Positions 1-5,067 of a stretch of 5,081 nucleotides of DNA are shown piece by piece. The stretch is from Clostridia bacterium (lineage in GTDB: Bacteria; Bacillota; Clostridia; Oscillospirales; CAG-382). Position numbers and translations under genes: made by a program. The stretch covers positions 1-5,081 of the forward strand of contig JAFQII010000134.1 of NCBI GenBank assembly GCA_017397605.1, read 5' to 3'. Numbering within the stretch: position 1 is the first letter of the stretch; the number at the start of each line of letters is the position of its first letter. The notes below the pieces were generated by a model. It was given only the letters and a program-made list of their open reading frames with translations. It made no database searches and was not told where the DNA came from.

Positions 1-307
1 CGATGCGGCTCAGTTTGTCGGTGATGTCGGACGCGCTTGCGTCTCCCGAAACGGCAGGCGTCTCGGCGGAAAAGCGCATTTTGACCGCGCCCGATAGCAC
101 GGTCGAGACAAAAAAGTCGATGATACGGCGGAACAGGTTGAACACCGGCGTCGGCAGACCGCCCGACTGCACGCCTTCCCACTGGTCGCCGCGGTAAAAC
201 CGCTCGTTGGTGTTGACGTTGTCGTACAAGCCGATCGAATGGTGGTATTCCTTGCCCTTTTCGTAAAGCTCCCATTCCTCCGTGTAGTGGTTGTTTTTTC
301 GGAACAT
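1..307 (-). CDS. Phage portal protein, N-terminal part (runs off the left edge)
   Basis: The portal forms the dodecameric ring at one capsid vertex through which the terminase pumps DNA. Only the first 102 codons are present. They begin at an ATG at 307-305 and stay open to the window edge, with no stop. The N-terminus is rich in Asn, Tyr and Glu, then reads NERFYRGDQWEG (residues about 34-45) and GLPTPVFNLFRRIIDFFVST (about 50-69). The aromatic 'FYRGDQW' followed by a 'PVFN..RRIIDF' helix is typical of the start of SPP1 gp6-like and related Firmicutes phage portals. The ribosome binding site AGAAAGGA lies at 328-321, 13 nt from the ATG, which is slightly long. The gene follows terminase large subunit by 28 bp on the same strand, the usual packaging-gene order. 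The portal call rests on these motifs and on position. The assembly region of the protein is not visible. Confidence 0.82.
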   Translation of the reverse strand, partial: MFRKNNHYTEEWELYEKGKEYHHSIGLYDNVNTNERFYRGDQWEGVQSGGLPTPVFNLFRRIIDFFVSTVLSGAVKMRFSAETPAVSGDASASDITDKLSRI

Positions 308-335
308 GGTGGTTGTTTTTTCCTTTCTGTGTTTG

Positions 336-1691
336 TCAATACGCGATAAAATCCCCGTACCCGTCTTCCCGCTTCGGCGTATCAAACGTGTACAGGCTGG
401 AGCGGAACGGGATCGCTTGCTTGTGCCGATCGGGCACGCGGGACATCACGGCGTAGCGCAATGCCTCGGGCGCGTGCGTGATCTCGTGCGGCGTGTCCGC
501 GGCGTCCTCGGTCACATCCGTATCAAACCGCAAAAGCGGCAGGGTGCGGATGAGATTTTTGCAATTGCGAAAGATGACCAGCCGCGGCATGCCGTTCTCC
601 CCCGTGCACAGGTATTCGCGCAGGACGCGCCAGCCGGGAATGCGGGCGTTGTTTGCCTTGACCAGCCGTTTGACGCCCGATGCACTCAAAATGTCAAAGC
701 CGCTTTTTCCGCTGTCCTGCCGTCTGTTCCAGAGATCGGGCGAGGCGACGGTGTAACGGATGTTTTCGCGCTCGGCGGTGTTTTGCACGATGCGCTTGCC
801 CGCATCGGACAAAATGAGGTCCGGCTCGTACAGCTCGCGGTAGACGTACAGCGTTTTGTCACTGCCCACCGCAAGCCATAGGCAAGCCGTCATGTCCAGT
901 CCATAATCCAAAGCCCGGAACCTGATCCACTCTTTTGGGATGTCAAACGCGTCACATGTGTGTTTGTCATAGTCGAATTCCGGGAAGAATGCTCCCTCAA
1001 AAGCGTTCCAGTCTCCGTAGAGCATCGCCCGCCTGCGCGCTTCGGGAAGCGCTTGCAGGGTCTGCACGTACTCGGGGTTGTGCTCCATGAGAAACTTGTT
1101 GTCAAATACCAGACTGCGGATCATGGTGTAGTCGTCGGGGTTTTCCGCACCGCGGTAGATGCGGTCCACAAACAGACGCTTGACCCAGTCGTGCCCGACA
1201 CCGCCGGGGTTGCAGGTAAAGTACATGCGCGGACGGAAAGGCTCTTTCATCTGTCCCGAATAGCGGTTGCTCTCCGTGAGCGCAAAAAACTGCCGTTCGG
1301 TAAAATGCGTCGCCTCCTCCATGCCGATCACCTCGTACGCCTGGCCCTGAAACTGCAACACGTCGTTTTCGCTGTCGCAATAGCCCAAGCGGATGCGCGA
1401 CCCGTTGGGAAAGCGGAACTCCTTTTCGGTCGACGCGTACTTTGCCACGCCCTCCAAAAGGGACAGCAGCGGAAACAAGTGGTTCTCACGCAGCTCCCCC
1501 AGCGTGCGTCGTAACAGCAGGATCTGAATGCCGTCACAGCCCAGTGCAAGCATCACCATTTTCATGCGCATCGCCCAGCTTTTGCCACCGCCGCGTGCTC
1601 CTCCGTATGCGGTGTAGCGGGTGCGCGACTCAAAAAACTGTTTTTGCTTGTCATTGGGCGTGATGACGATCTCCTTGACGGTATCACTCAC
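336..1691 (-). CDS. Phage terminase large subunit
   Basis: This is the packaging motor: an ATPase that translocates phage DNA into the prohead through the portal, plus a nuclease that cuts the concatemer. The product has 451 residues, normal for the family. The ATPase half shows a Walker A at residues 30-38 (GGARGGGKS), a Walker B region at 119-126 (YEVIGMEE), and a coupling-type motif TCNPGG at 159-164 followed by VGHDWVKRLFVDR. The nuclease half begins near residue 255. Likely metal-binding acids are D262 (ALDYG), D319 (SPDLWN), and one or more acids around D396, D399 or E409 in the DTPHEITHAPEALRYA segment. Translation starts at a GTG (1691-1689) that overlaps the TGA of the small subunit by four bases. 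A strong GGAGGA at 1706-1701 lies 9 nt upstream, inside that gene, so the two are translationally coupled. The stop is TGA at 338-336. The Walker B has Glu where Asp is classical; related terminases with 'GLEEAT' are known to me, so I expect an active enzyme. Confidence 0.96.
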   Translation of the reverse strand: MSDTVKEIVITPNDKQKQFFESRTRYTAYGGARGGGKSWAMRMKMVMLALGCDGIQILLLRRTLGELRENHLFPLLSLLEGVAKYASTEKEFRFPNGSRIRLGYCDSENDVLQFQGQAYEVIGMEEATHFTERQFFALTESNRYSGQMKEPFRPRMYFTCNPGGVGHDWVKRLFVDRIYRGAENPDDYTMIRSLVFDNKFLMEHNPEYVQTLQALPEARRRAMLYGDWNAFEGAFFPEFDYDKHTCDAFDIPKEWIRFRALDYGLDMTACLWLAVGSDKTLYVYRELYEPDLILSDAGKRIVQNTAERENIRYTVASPDLWNRRQDSGKSGFDILSASGVKRLVKANNARIPGWRVLREYLCTGENGMPRLVIFRNCKNLIRTLPLLRFDTDVTEDAADTPHEITHAPEALRYAVMSRVPDRHKQAIPFRSSLYTFDTPKREDGYGDFIAY

Positions 1692-2092
1692 TTTGCCCAG
1701 TCCTCCGTTTTGCCCATAAACACCACCGTCGCCCCCGCGCCCGCATCATGCTCTTCGGGACGGTCGCGGTAGCCGTGGTTGTTTTTGAGATCAAACGAAA
1801 GCACCGCCGCAGGGAGCTTTCCGCCAAAGGCGAGCTGCTTTTTGATCTTGGCGATGCGGTTAAATGCGCATTGCAGGAGAACGCCGTAGGTTTTGTGCTC
1901 CGATAAACTCCACAGCGTATCCCGCGTCGTGCCCAGATAATCCGCAAGCCCTTCGATGTCGGCGACCTCGCCGCTGTTTGGAAGGTACTCGTCAAAATAT
2001 AGAGCCAGCCTTGCTTTGCAATCCTTTTTGGATACAAAAACCGCCCTGCGCTTGCGCGTAGGCGGTCTGTCCTTGTTTGTATTGGTTTGGAT
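1688..2092 (-). CDS. Phage terminase small subunit, P22 gp3-like, with an apparent ATC start
   Basis: TerS recognises phage DNA at the packaging site and recruits the large subunit. The reading frame is open from 2098 to the TGA at 1690-1688. From the ATC at 2092-2090 it gives 134 residues. A basic N-terminus (PPTRKRR, residues 10-16) is followed by a helical DNA-binding-type region (YFDEYLPNSGEVADIEGLAD, residues 32-51, then YLGTTRDTLW). A basic helix IAKIKKQLAFGGK precedes the signature FDLKNNHGYRDRPEE (100-114), very like the 'LKNnfGwkDk' end of gp3-type small subunits. The C-terminus ATVVFMGKTEDWAK overlaps the large subunit start. No ATG, GTG or TTG occurs in frame before V97, far inside the domain. 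A good ribosome binding site (AGAAAGGGG, 2110-2102) sits 10 nt before the ATC when measured from AGAAAGGG, the same gap as for the gene at 2409. The start is therefore either rare ATC initiation, a mutated ATG, or a sequencing error. Function is well supported; the exact start is inferred. Confidence 0.85.
   Translation of the reverse strand: MQTNTNKDRPPTRKRRAVFVSKKDCKARLALYFDEYLPNSGEVADIEGLADYLGTTRDTLWSLSEHKTYGVLLQCAFNRIAKIKKQLAFGGKLPAAVLSFDLKNNHGYRDRPEEHDAGAGATVVFMGKTEDWAK
1701..1706 (-). promoter_or_regulatory. Ribosome binding site of the terminase large subunit
   Basis: GGAGGA on the minus strand, 9 nt before the GTG start at 1691 and within the last codons of TerS. It supports the GTG as the true start and implies coupled translation of the two terminase subunits. 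Confidence 0.8.
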
Positions 2093-2101
2093 GTGCCTTC
2101 A

Positions 2102-2110
2102 CCCCTTTCT
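2102..2110 (-). promoter_or_regulatory. Ribosome binding site of the terminase small subunit
   Basis: On the minus strand the sequence reads AGAAAGGGGTGA then AGGCAC then ATC. AGAAAGG recurs before the portal gene (328-322) and before the gene at 2409 (2391-2397), so it appears to be the local ribosome binding site consensus. Its position selects the ATC at 2092 as the start of TerS. The in-frame TGA at 2101-2099 overlaps the end of this site and excludes any start further upstream in that frame. Confidence 0.7.
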
Positions 2111-2117
2111 GTCTGTG

Positions 2118-2219
2118 TCACGCGTTGTTTCTTTCGCATCCGACGATACCATGATACCACAGTCTTTTGCATTTTTCATCCCTTTTTTGTCCCTCTTTTG
2201 TCCCCTTTTTGTCCCACAT
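2118..2219 (-). CDS. Possible small leader ORF of 33 codons upstream of TerS
   Basis: On the minus strand an ATG at 2219-2217 opens a 33-codon frame ending in TGA at 2120-2118. The predicted peptide starts MWDKKGTKEGQKRDEK and ends IVGCERNNA. It is strongly basic at first because the 11-bp repeats at 2172-2215 are read in successive frames. In its favour, the stop lies 25 nt before the TerS start, with the TerS ribosome binding site in that gap, closely mirroring the TerL-portal junction (28 nt). Against it, there is no ribosome binding site before its ATG (the upstream bases are AATAGAAAA) and I recognise no protein family. It may be a coding by-product of DNA repeats that matter as DNA. No function is assigned. 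Confidence 0.28.
   Translation of the reverse strand: MWDKKGTKEGQKRDEKCKRLWYHGIVGCERNNA
2172..2215. repeat. Four tandem 11-bp units, T-tract plus GTCCC
   Basis: Four consecutive 11-bp units on the plus strand: TTTTTCATCCC (2172-2182), TTTTTTGTCCC (2183-2193), TCTTTTGTCCC (2194-2204) and CTTTTTGTCCC (2205-2215). The last three share TTTTGTCCC exactly and the first differs at CA for TG. A further T5 run follows at 2219-2223. The period is close to one helical turn, so the T-tracts lie roughly on one face of the DNA. The block sits just upstream of the rightward promoter's -35 box and, on the other strand, just upstream of TerS. Candidate roles are intrinsic curvature or a binding array for a regulator, or a recognition array for TerS. 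None is shown by the sequence. Confidence 0.8.
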
Positions 2220-2226
2220 TTTTCTA

Positions 2227-2256
2227 TTGACAAGTTTCGACAGTGTATGTTATAAT
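2227..2256 (+). promoter_or_regulatory. Consensus sigma-A promoter for the gene at 2409
   Basis: TTGACA at 2227-2232 and TATAAT at 2251-2256, both perfect consensus hexamers, with an 18-bp spacer. TG at 2248-2249, one base before the -10 box, makes it an extended -10. Transcription should start near 2263 and read right, giving a leader of about 145 nt before the ATG at 2409. Phased T-tracts upstream may act as an UP-like or curved element. I found no comparably good promoter facing the phage genes. Confidence 0.88.
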
Positions 2257-2282
2257 GGTTTTACCTTAACCGTATGTCTGAT

Positions 2283-2309
2283 AAAAACTCCCGAGACGAC
2301 AGTCTCGGG
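2283..2309 (-). terminator. Hairpin with T-tract on the minus strand, terminator-like
   Basis: CCCGAGAC (2290-2297) pairs perfectly with GTCTCGGG (2302-2309) around a 4-nt loop. Read on the minus strand, the stem is followed by AG and then TTTTT (2287-2283), the form of an intrinsic terminator. It would stop leftward transcripts before they reach the phage genes. There is no leftward gene to its right in the window, so its natural input is unclear. On the plus strand it is only a leader hairpin. Confidence 0.5.
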
Positions 2310-2331
2310 CAATCAAATTTCTTTGAAGATT

Positions 2332-2367
2332 CTTAAGAAACTTTCTTTTTAAAGAAAGTTTCTTAAG
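2332..2367. repeat. 17-bp perfect inverted repeat with a 2-nt centre
   Basis: The left arm CTTAAGAAACTTTCTTT (2332-2348) is the exact reverse complement of 2351-2367, separated by TT. The outer six bases of each arm are CTTAAG. The arms are A/T-rich and could form a long hairpin in RNA or a cruciform in DNA. No T-run follows on either side. It ends 23 nt before the ribosome binding site of the gene at 2409. It may be an mRNA-stabilising leader stem or a member of a dispersed intergenic repeat family. Confidence 0.85.
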
Positions 2368-2390
2368 CGTCCCTCTCCACCCCCCCACAC

Positions 2391-2398
2391 AGAAAGGA
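2391..2398 (+). promoter_or_regulatory. Ribosome binding site of the glucosaminidase-dockerin gene
   Basis: AGAAAGGA, 10 nt before the ATG at 2409. It fixes that ATG as the start and gives a complete signal peptide. Confidence 0.85.
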
Positions 2399-2408
2399 CG
2401 TTTTCCCG

Positions 2409-5051
2409 ATGAACCTCAAGAGGAACTGCAAATACATATCCGCAATCTTGCTCGTGATGGCGGTGCTGCTGGCGTTTTCGGCGGTGTTGCCCGCACCGCA
2501 GGTGCAGGCGCAGGCGCTGGACTACGAGCCGATCCGCACGCAGCTGGGCACGTGGCAGTATTATTTTATGCGCACGGTAATGTCGCTGTCGCTCAAGGAC
2601 TGTTACGACACGGGCGTATTGGCGTCGGTCACGGCGGGGCAGGCGTTTTTTGAAGGCGGCTGTGCAGGCGCGCCGATCTCGATCATTGCGCAAAACCATT
2701 TCGGCATCAAAGCGTTTTCCGATTGGCAGGGCAAGGTGTTTGACAACAACACCTACGAGGTGTACGGCAGTTATGCGGACGTCGTCAACATCAAGGGCGA
2801 GAGCTACGCCAAAAACGCGAGCCTCTGGCGCGCGTACGATTCGTGGGATGAAAGCGTGACGGACCACTCCGCTTTGCTGCACGCCGAGTCGAAGTACGAG
2901 ATCGTGCTGAATGCCAAGGACTACACCGAGGCGGCTTATGCGTTGAGGGAATCGGGCTACTGCGGAGAAGAAAGCTACCCCACGCACCTGATCGGCTACA
3001 TCGAAAAATACGGACTTGCCCAATTGGACAGCGTCACCGCGGACGAAAACGGCGTGTTTGGCATGATCATGGACCGCTCCCGCGTCGAAATGATGTCGGG
3101 CGAGAGCATCACGCTGAACGCATCGGCTTACCCCGCGACGGAAGCGGAGCTTCAGGTGACCTGGAACAGCGACCGCCCCGAGATCGCGTCGGTCGACCAG
3201 AACGGCAACGTTACCGCGCATAGGCAGGGCTACACGCTGATTACGGCGACATACAACGGCAAGGAAGCCTGCTGTGTCATCGTGGTCGACGCCAACGCGT
3301 ATGTGATGAACCAAAACCTCTACGTCTACGCCGAGGCGGGCAACACTTCCACGTCGGTCGGCAGAATGCTGCGCGGCCAGCCCTTGCGCGTCAACAGCGA
3401 AACGGTCTACACGGCAAATGACGGCACGGAATACTACGCGGTTTCCGCAGGCGTCGGCAGCGGCGCTCCCATCAGCGGCTACGCGCAAAAGAAGCATATC
3501 GCAATCAACAAAAACGCACAGCTTTCGCTCGGAACACCCAAAACGGTGTATTATGAGGAAGTCGGCGCGTCCGTCAAGATCCCGCTGGAAATTTACGCGG
3601 ACGAATTGCAAAGCAAGCCGATCACATGGGTGTCTTCCATGCCCGACGTCGTTTCGGTCGCCGAGGACGGCACATTTTGCGCACTTGCGGAAGGCGTCGC
3701 GGTCATTTCGGTACAGCTTGACAGCAAGACGGCGCTGACCGTCACCGTTTATGTCGGCGACGAGGCGTATCAGACGCTGATCGCCAACGCAAATGTTTAT
3801 CTGCGTTCGGGCCCCACGCAGGGTGCAGAGATTCTCGGCATCGTCCGCAAGGGCGACACGGTCAAGATGATTTCCGAGCCCCAAAACGGCTGGTACCTCG
3901 TGCTGGCAACCGTCGACGGAAAAGCCATGCAGGGCTACTCCTACTCCCGCTATTACGACCTCGTGCCGGAAACGCCCCCCGACGTTTCGGGCGATGAATC
4001 AAGCACCGATGCTTCGGGAGGCGAAAGCGATCCCGACGTTTCGGGCGGTGCGTCGGGCGACGAAAGCGATCCCGACGTTTCGGCAGATACCTCGGGCGGC
4101 GAAACGTCCTCGGACAATTCCGCTTCCCTTCCGTCGGACGAGCCCTCGGGCGGTACATCCTCGGATGATACTTCGTCGGACGATACCTCGTCGGATGATA
4201 CTTCGTCGGATGATACCTCGTCGGACACCTCTTCCGAGCCGGAGATCATTCTCGTTCCGTTCCCCGCAGGCAAGGTCAACGTCGATGACGCGCTCAACGT
4301 GCGCGACAAGGCGGGCATGGACGGTCAGAAAATCGCAAGACTGCTGCCCGGCGAGCGCGTGATCATTCTGGGCGAGCTCATTCACGTCGAGACCGAGACG
4401 GTCTACAAGGACTGGTACCGCATCCGCTTTACCTACGGCGGCACGGAGACGGAAGGCTACGTCTGCGCGGAATTCCTCACGCCCGACGGCACGATCGACG
4501 TCCCGATGGAAAAGCCCGCGTCCCTGACGTCAAGCAAGCACCTCGTGGGCGAAACGTATGTCACCGAGATCCCCGCGGGCACGTCGCTTGCGGAATTTGC
4601 GGGCACGTTTAATACCGCGGTGCGCGTCTTCCGCATCACGGGCGAAACGGAGACGGAGCTGACCGCAGAAGATCTCGTCGCAACAGGTGACGAAGTGCGC
4701 GTTTATGCCGACACGCTGATCGTGTACCGCTACACGCTGGTCGTCAAGGGCGATGTCAACTGTGACGGAACGGTCGACACGATGGACTATATGATGAGCA
4801 AGCGCTTTGTCCTGGGCACGTTTGCGCTGGAAGGCGCGCCGTATCTTGCCGCCGCGCTCGACGACGAAATCGTCGATGCCATCGACTATATGATGCTCAA
4901 GCGCTTTGCGCTGGGAACGTACACCGTCTCCTTTGTGTTCGATCCCCCCGCGGAAACACCCCCGTCGGACGAACCGACAGACGAACCCACGGATGAACCC
5001 ACGGACGAGCCTTCCGACGAGCCTTCCGAAGAATCCGAAACGACAGAATAA
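2409..5051 (+). CDS. Secreted modular glucosaminidase with Big_2, SH3 and type I dockerin domains
   Basis: The 880-residue product is predicted to cleave the glycan strands of peptidoglycan outside the cell. A signal peptide spans residues 1-36 (KR near the start, hydrophobic 11-27, AQA before L37). The glucosaminidase domain (about 50-205) has the ASVTAGQAFFEGG motif with likely catalytic Glu82, then AQNHFGIKAF and RAYDSWDESVTDHSALL. Next come Big_2 (226-293), bacterial SH3 (303-368), Big_2 (373-449) and SH3 (456-518). An acidic linker (521-612) carries four SSDDT repeats and is followed by a third SH3 (620-693). A beta-rich domain (about 700-778) leads into a type I dockerin (780-840). Its first calcium loop, DVNCDGTVDTMD (782-793), is intact, and its second (815-826) lacks acids at positions 1 and 3. 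The tail has five DEPT/DEPS repeats and no LPXTG or membrane anchor. Retention could be through SH3-wall contact or dockerin-cohesin binding (inference). The promoter at 2227 drives it. Confidence 0.93.
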   Translation: MNLKRNCKYISAILLVMAVLLAFSAVLPAPQVQAQALDYEPIRTQLGTWQYYFMRTVMSLSLKDCYDTGVLASVTAGQAFFEGGCAGAPISIIAQNHFGIKAFSDWQGKVFDNNTYEVYGSYADVVNIKGESYAKNASLWRAYDSWDESVTDHSALLHAESKYEIVLNAKDYTEAAYALRESGYCGEESYPTHLIGYIEKYGLAQLDSVTADENGVFGMIMDRSRVEMMSGESITLNASAYPATEAELQVTWNSDRPEIASVDQNGNVTAHRQGYTLITATYNGKEACCVIVVDANAYVMNQNLYVYAEAGNTSTSVGRMLRGQPLRVNSETVYTANDGTEYYAVSAGVGSGAPISGYAQKKHIAINKNAQLSLGTPKTVYYEEVGASVKIPLEIYADELQSKPITWVSSMPDVVSVAEDGTFCALAEGVAVISVQLDSKTALTVTVYVGDEAYQTLIANANVYLRSGPTQGAEILGIVRKGDTVKMISEPQNGWYLVLATVDGKAMQGYSYSRYYDLVPETPPDVSGDESSTDASGGESDPDVSGGASGDESDPDVSADTSGGETSSDNSASLPSDEPSGGTSSDDTSSDDTSSDDTSSDDTSSDTSSEPEIILVPFPAGKVNVDDALNVRDKAGMDGQKIARLLPGERVIILGELIHVETETVYKDWYRIRFTYGGTETEGYVCAEFLTPDGTIDVPMEKPASLTSSKHLVGETYVTEIPAGTSLAEFAGTFNTAVRVFRITGETETELTAEDLVATGDEVRVYADTLIVYRYTLVVKGDVNCDGTVDTMDYMMSKRFVLGTFALEGAPYLAAALDDEIVDAIDYMMLKRFALGTYTVSFVFDPPAETPPSDEPTDEPTDEPTDEPSDEPSEESETTE
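4022..4083 (+). repeat. 23-bp exact direct repeat in the linker coding sequence
   Basis: The bases at 4022-4044 recur exactly at 4061-4083, 39 bp (13 codons) apart and so in frame. Both encode ESDPDVS with flanking Gly. The copies are identical at synonymous positions, pointing to a recent duplication within the linker. Confidence 0.85.
4158..4217 (+). repeat. Four 15-bp repeats encoding SSDDT
   Basis: Residues 584-603 are four tandem SSDDT units, each 15 bp, followed by a shortened SSDT. The units differ only at third positions (GAT or GAC, ACT or ACC). This is a low-complexity, in-frame array in the linker between the second and third SH3 domains and is likely to vary in copy number between strains. 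Confidence 0.9.
4968..5027 (+). repeat. Five 12-bp repeats encoding DEP(T/S)
   Basis: Residues 854-873 read as five DEPT or DEPS units in tandem, 12 bp each, after the dockerin. With SEESETTE they form an acidic, proline-containing and probably disordered C-terminus. Such Pro/Thr/Glu tails normally act as spacers, yet no anchor follows this one. Confidence 0.9.
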
Positions 5052-5060
5052 CAGCATCAA

Positions 5061-5067
5061 AAAAGGA
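5061..5067 (+). promoter_or_regulatory. Possible ribosome binding site of a downstream gene
   Basis: AAAAGGA lies 9 nt after the stop at 5051, with 14 nt left in the window and no hairpin terminator in between. It suggests that a co-transcribed gene starts at or just past the right edge. No start codon is visible, so this is tentative. Confidence 0.35.

Larger units (their letters stand above)
2263..2408 (+). other. Structured 5' leader of the dockerin glucosaminidase gene
   Basis: This is the inferred untranslated leader between the promoter and the ATG at 2409. It holds an 8-bp GC-rich hairpin (2290-2309), a 17-bp AT-rich hairpin (2332-2367), a run of seven C (2380-2386) and the ribosome binding site. 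Neither hairpin is followed by a T-run on the plus strand, so neither is an ordinary terminator in this direction. I do not recognise a known riboswitch class. Confidence 0.5.

Noticed and set aside
10..339. Minus-strand frame of 109 codons over the portal gene
   Set aside because: It is a shadow frame. The frame starting at ATG 307 carries the portal motifs and stays open to the edge.
1293..1341. Glu instead of Asp in the TerL Walker B (GMEE) as a sign of an inactive ATPase
   Set aside because: Related Firmicutes phage terminases with a Glu-Glu in this place are familiar to me, and all other motifs are intact.
2100..2102. GTG at 2102-2100 as an alternative start near TerS
   Set aside because: It is in another frame that ends within about 35 codons, and it overlaps the ribosome binding site itself.
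2099..2152. ATG at 2152 in the TerS frame, 17 codons before the TGA at 2101-2099, suggesting stop readthrough or UGA recoding
   Set aside because: There is no ribosome binding site before this ATG. TGA is the normal stop of TerS and TerL, so recoding is not supported. The ribosome binding site lies after this ATG and points to 2092.
2151..2156. TATCAT on the minus strand as a -10 box for the phage operon
   Set aside because: There is no acceptable -35 box at 16-18 bp upstream. I cannot support a leftward promoter.
1684..2172. Minus-strand frame of 162 codons starting at ATG 2172, covering terS
   Set aside because: Its product is Arg/Ser/Thr-rich with no family features, whereas the neighbouring frame has the gp3-like TerS signatures and the GTGA overlap with TerL.
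2290..2309. GC-rich hairpin as an intrinsic terminator or attenuator for the rightward transcript
   Set aside because: It is followed by CAATCAAATTT, not a T-run, on the plus strand; the T-tract is only on the other side.
2349..3884. Long minus-strand open frame of 511 codons antisense to the glucosaminidase gene
   Set aside because: It is the mirror of a well-supported gene with signal peptide and recognisable domains. Its translation is a low-complexity Arg/Val/Asp/His composition typical of an antisense frame in GC-rich DNA.
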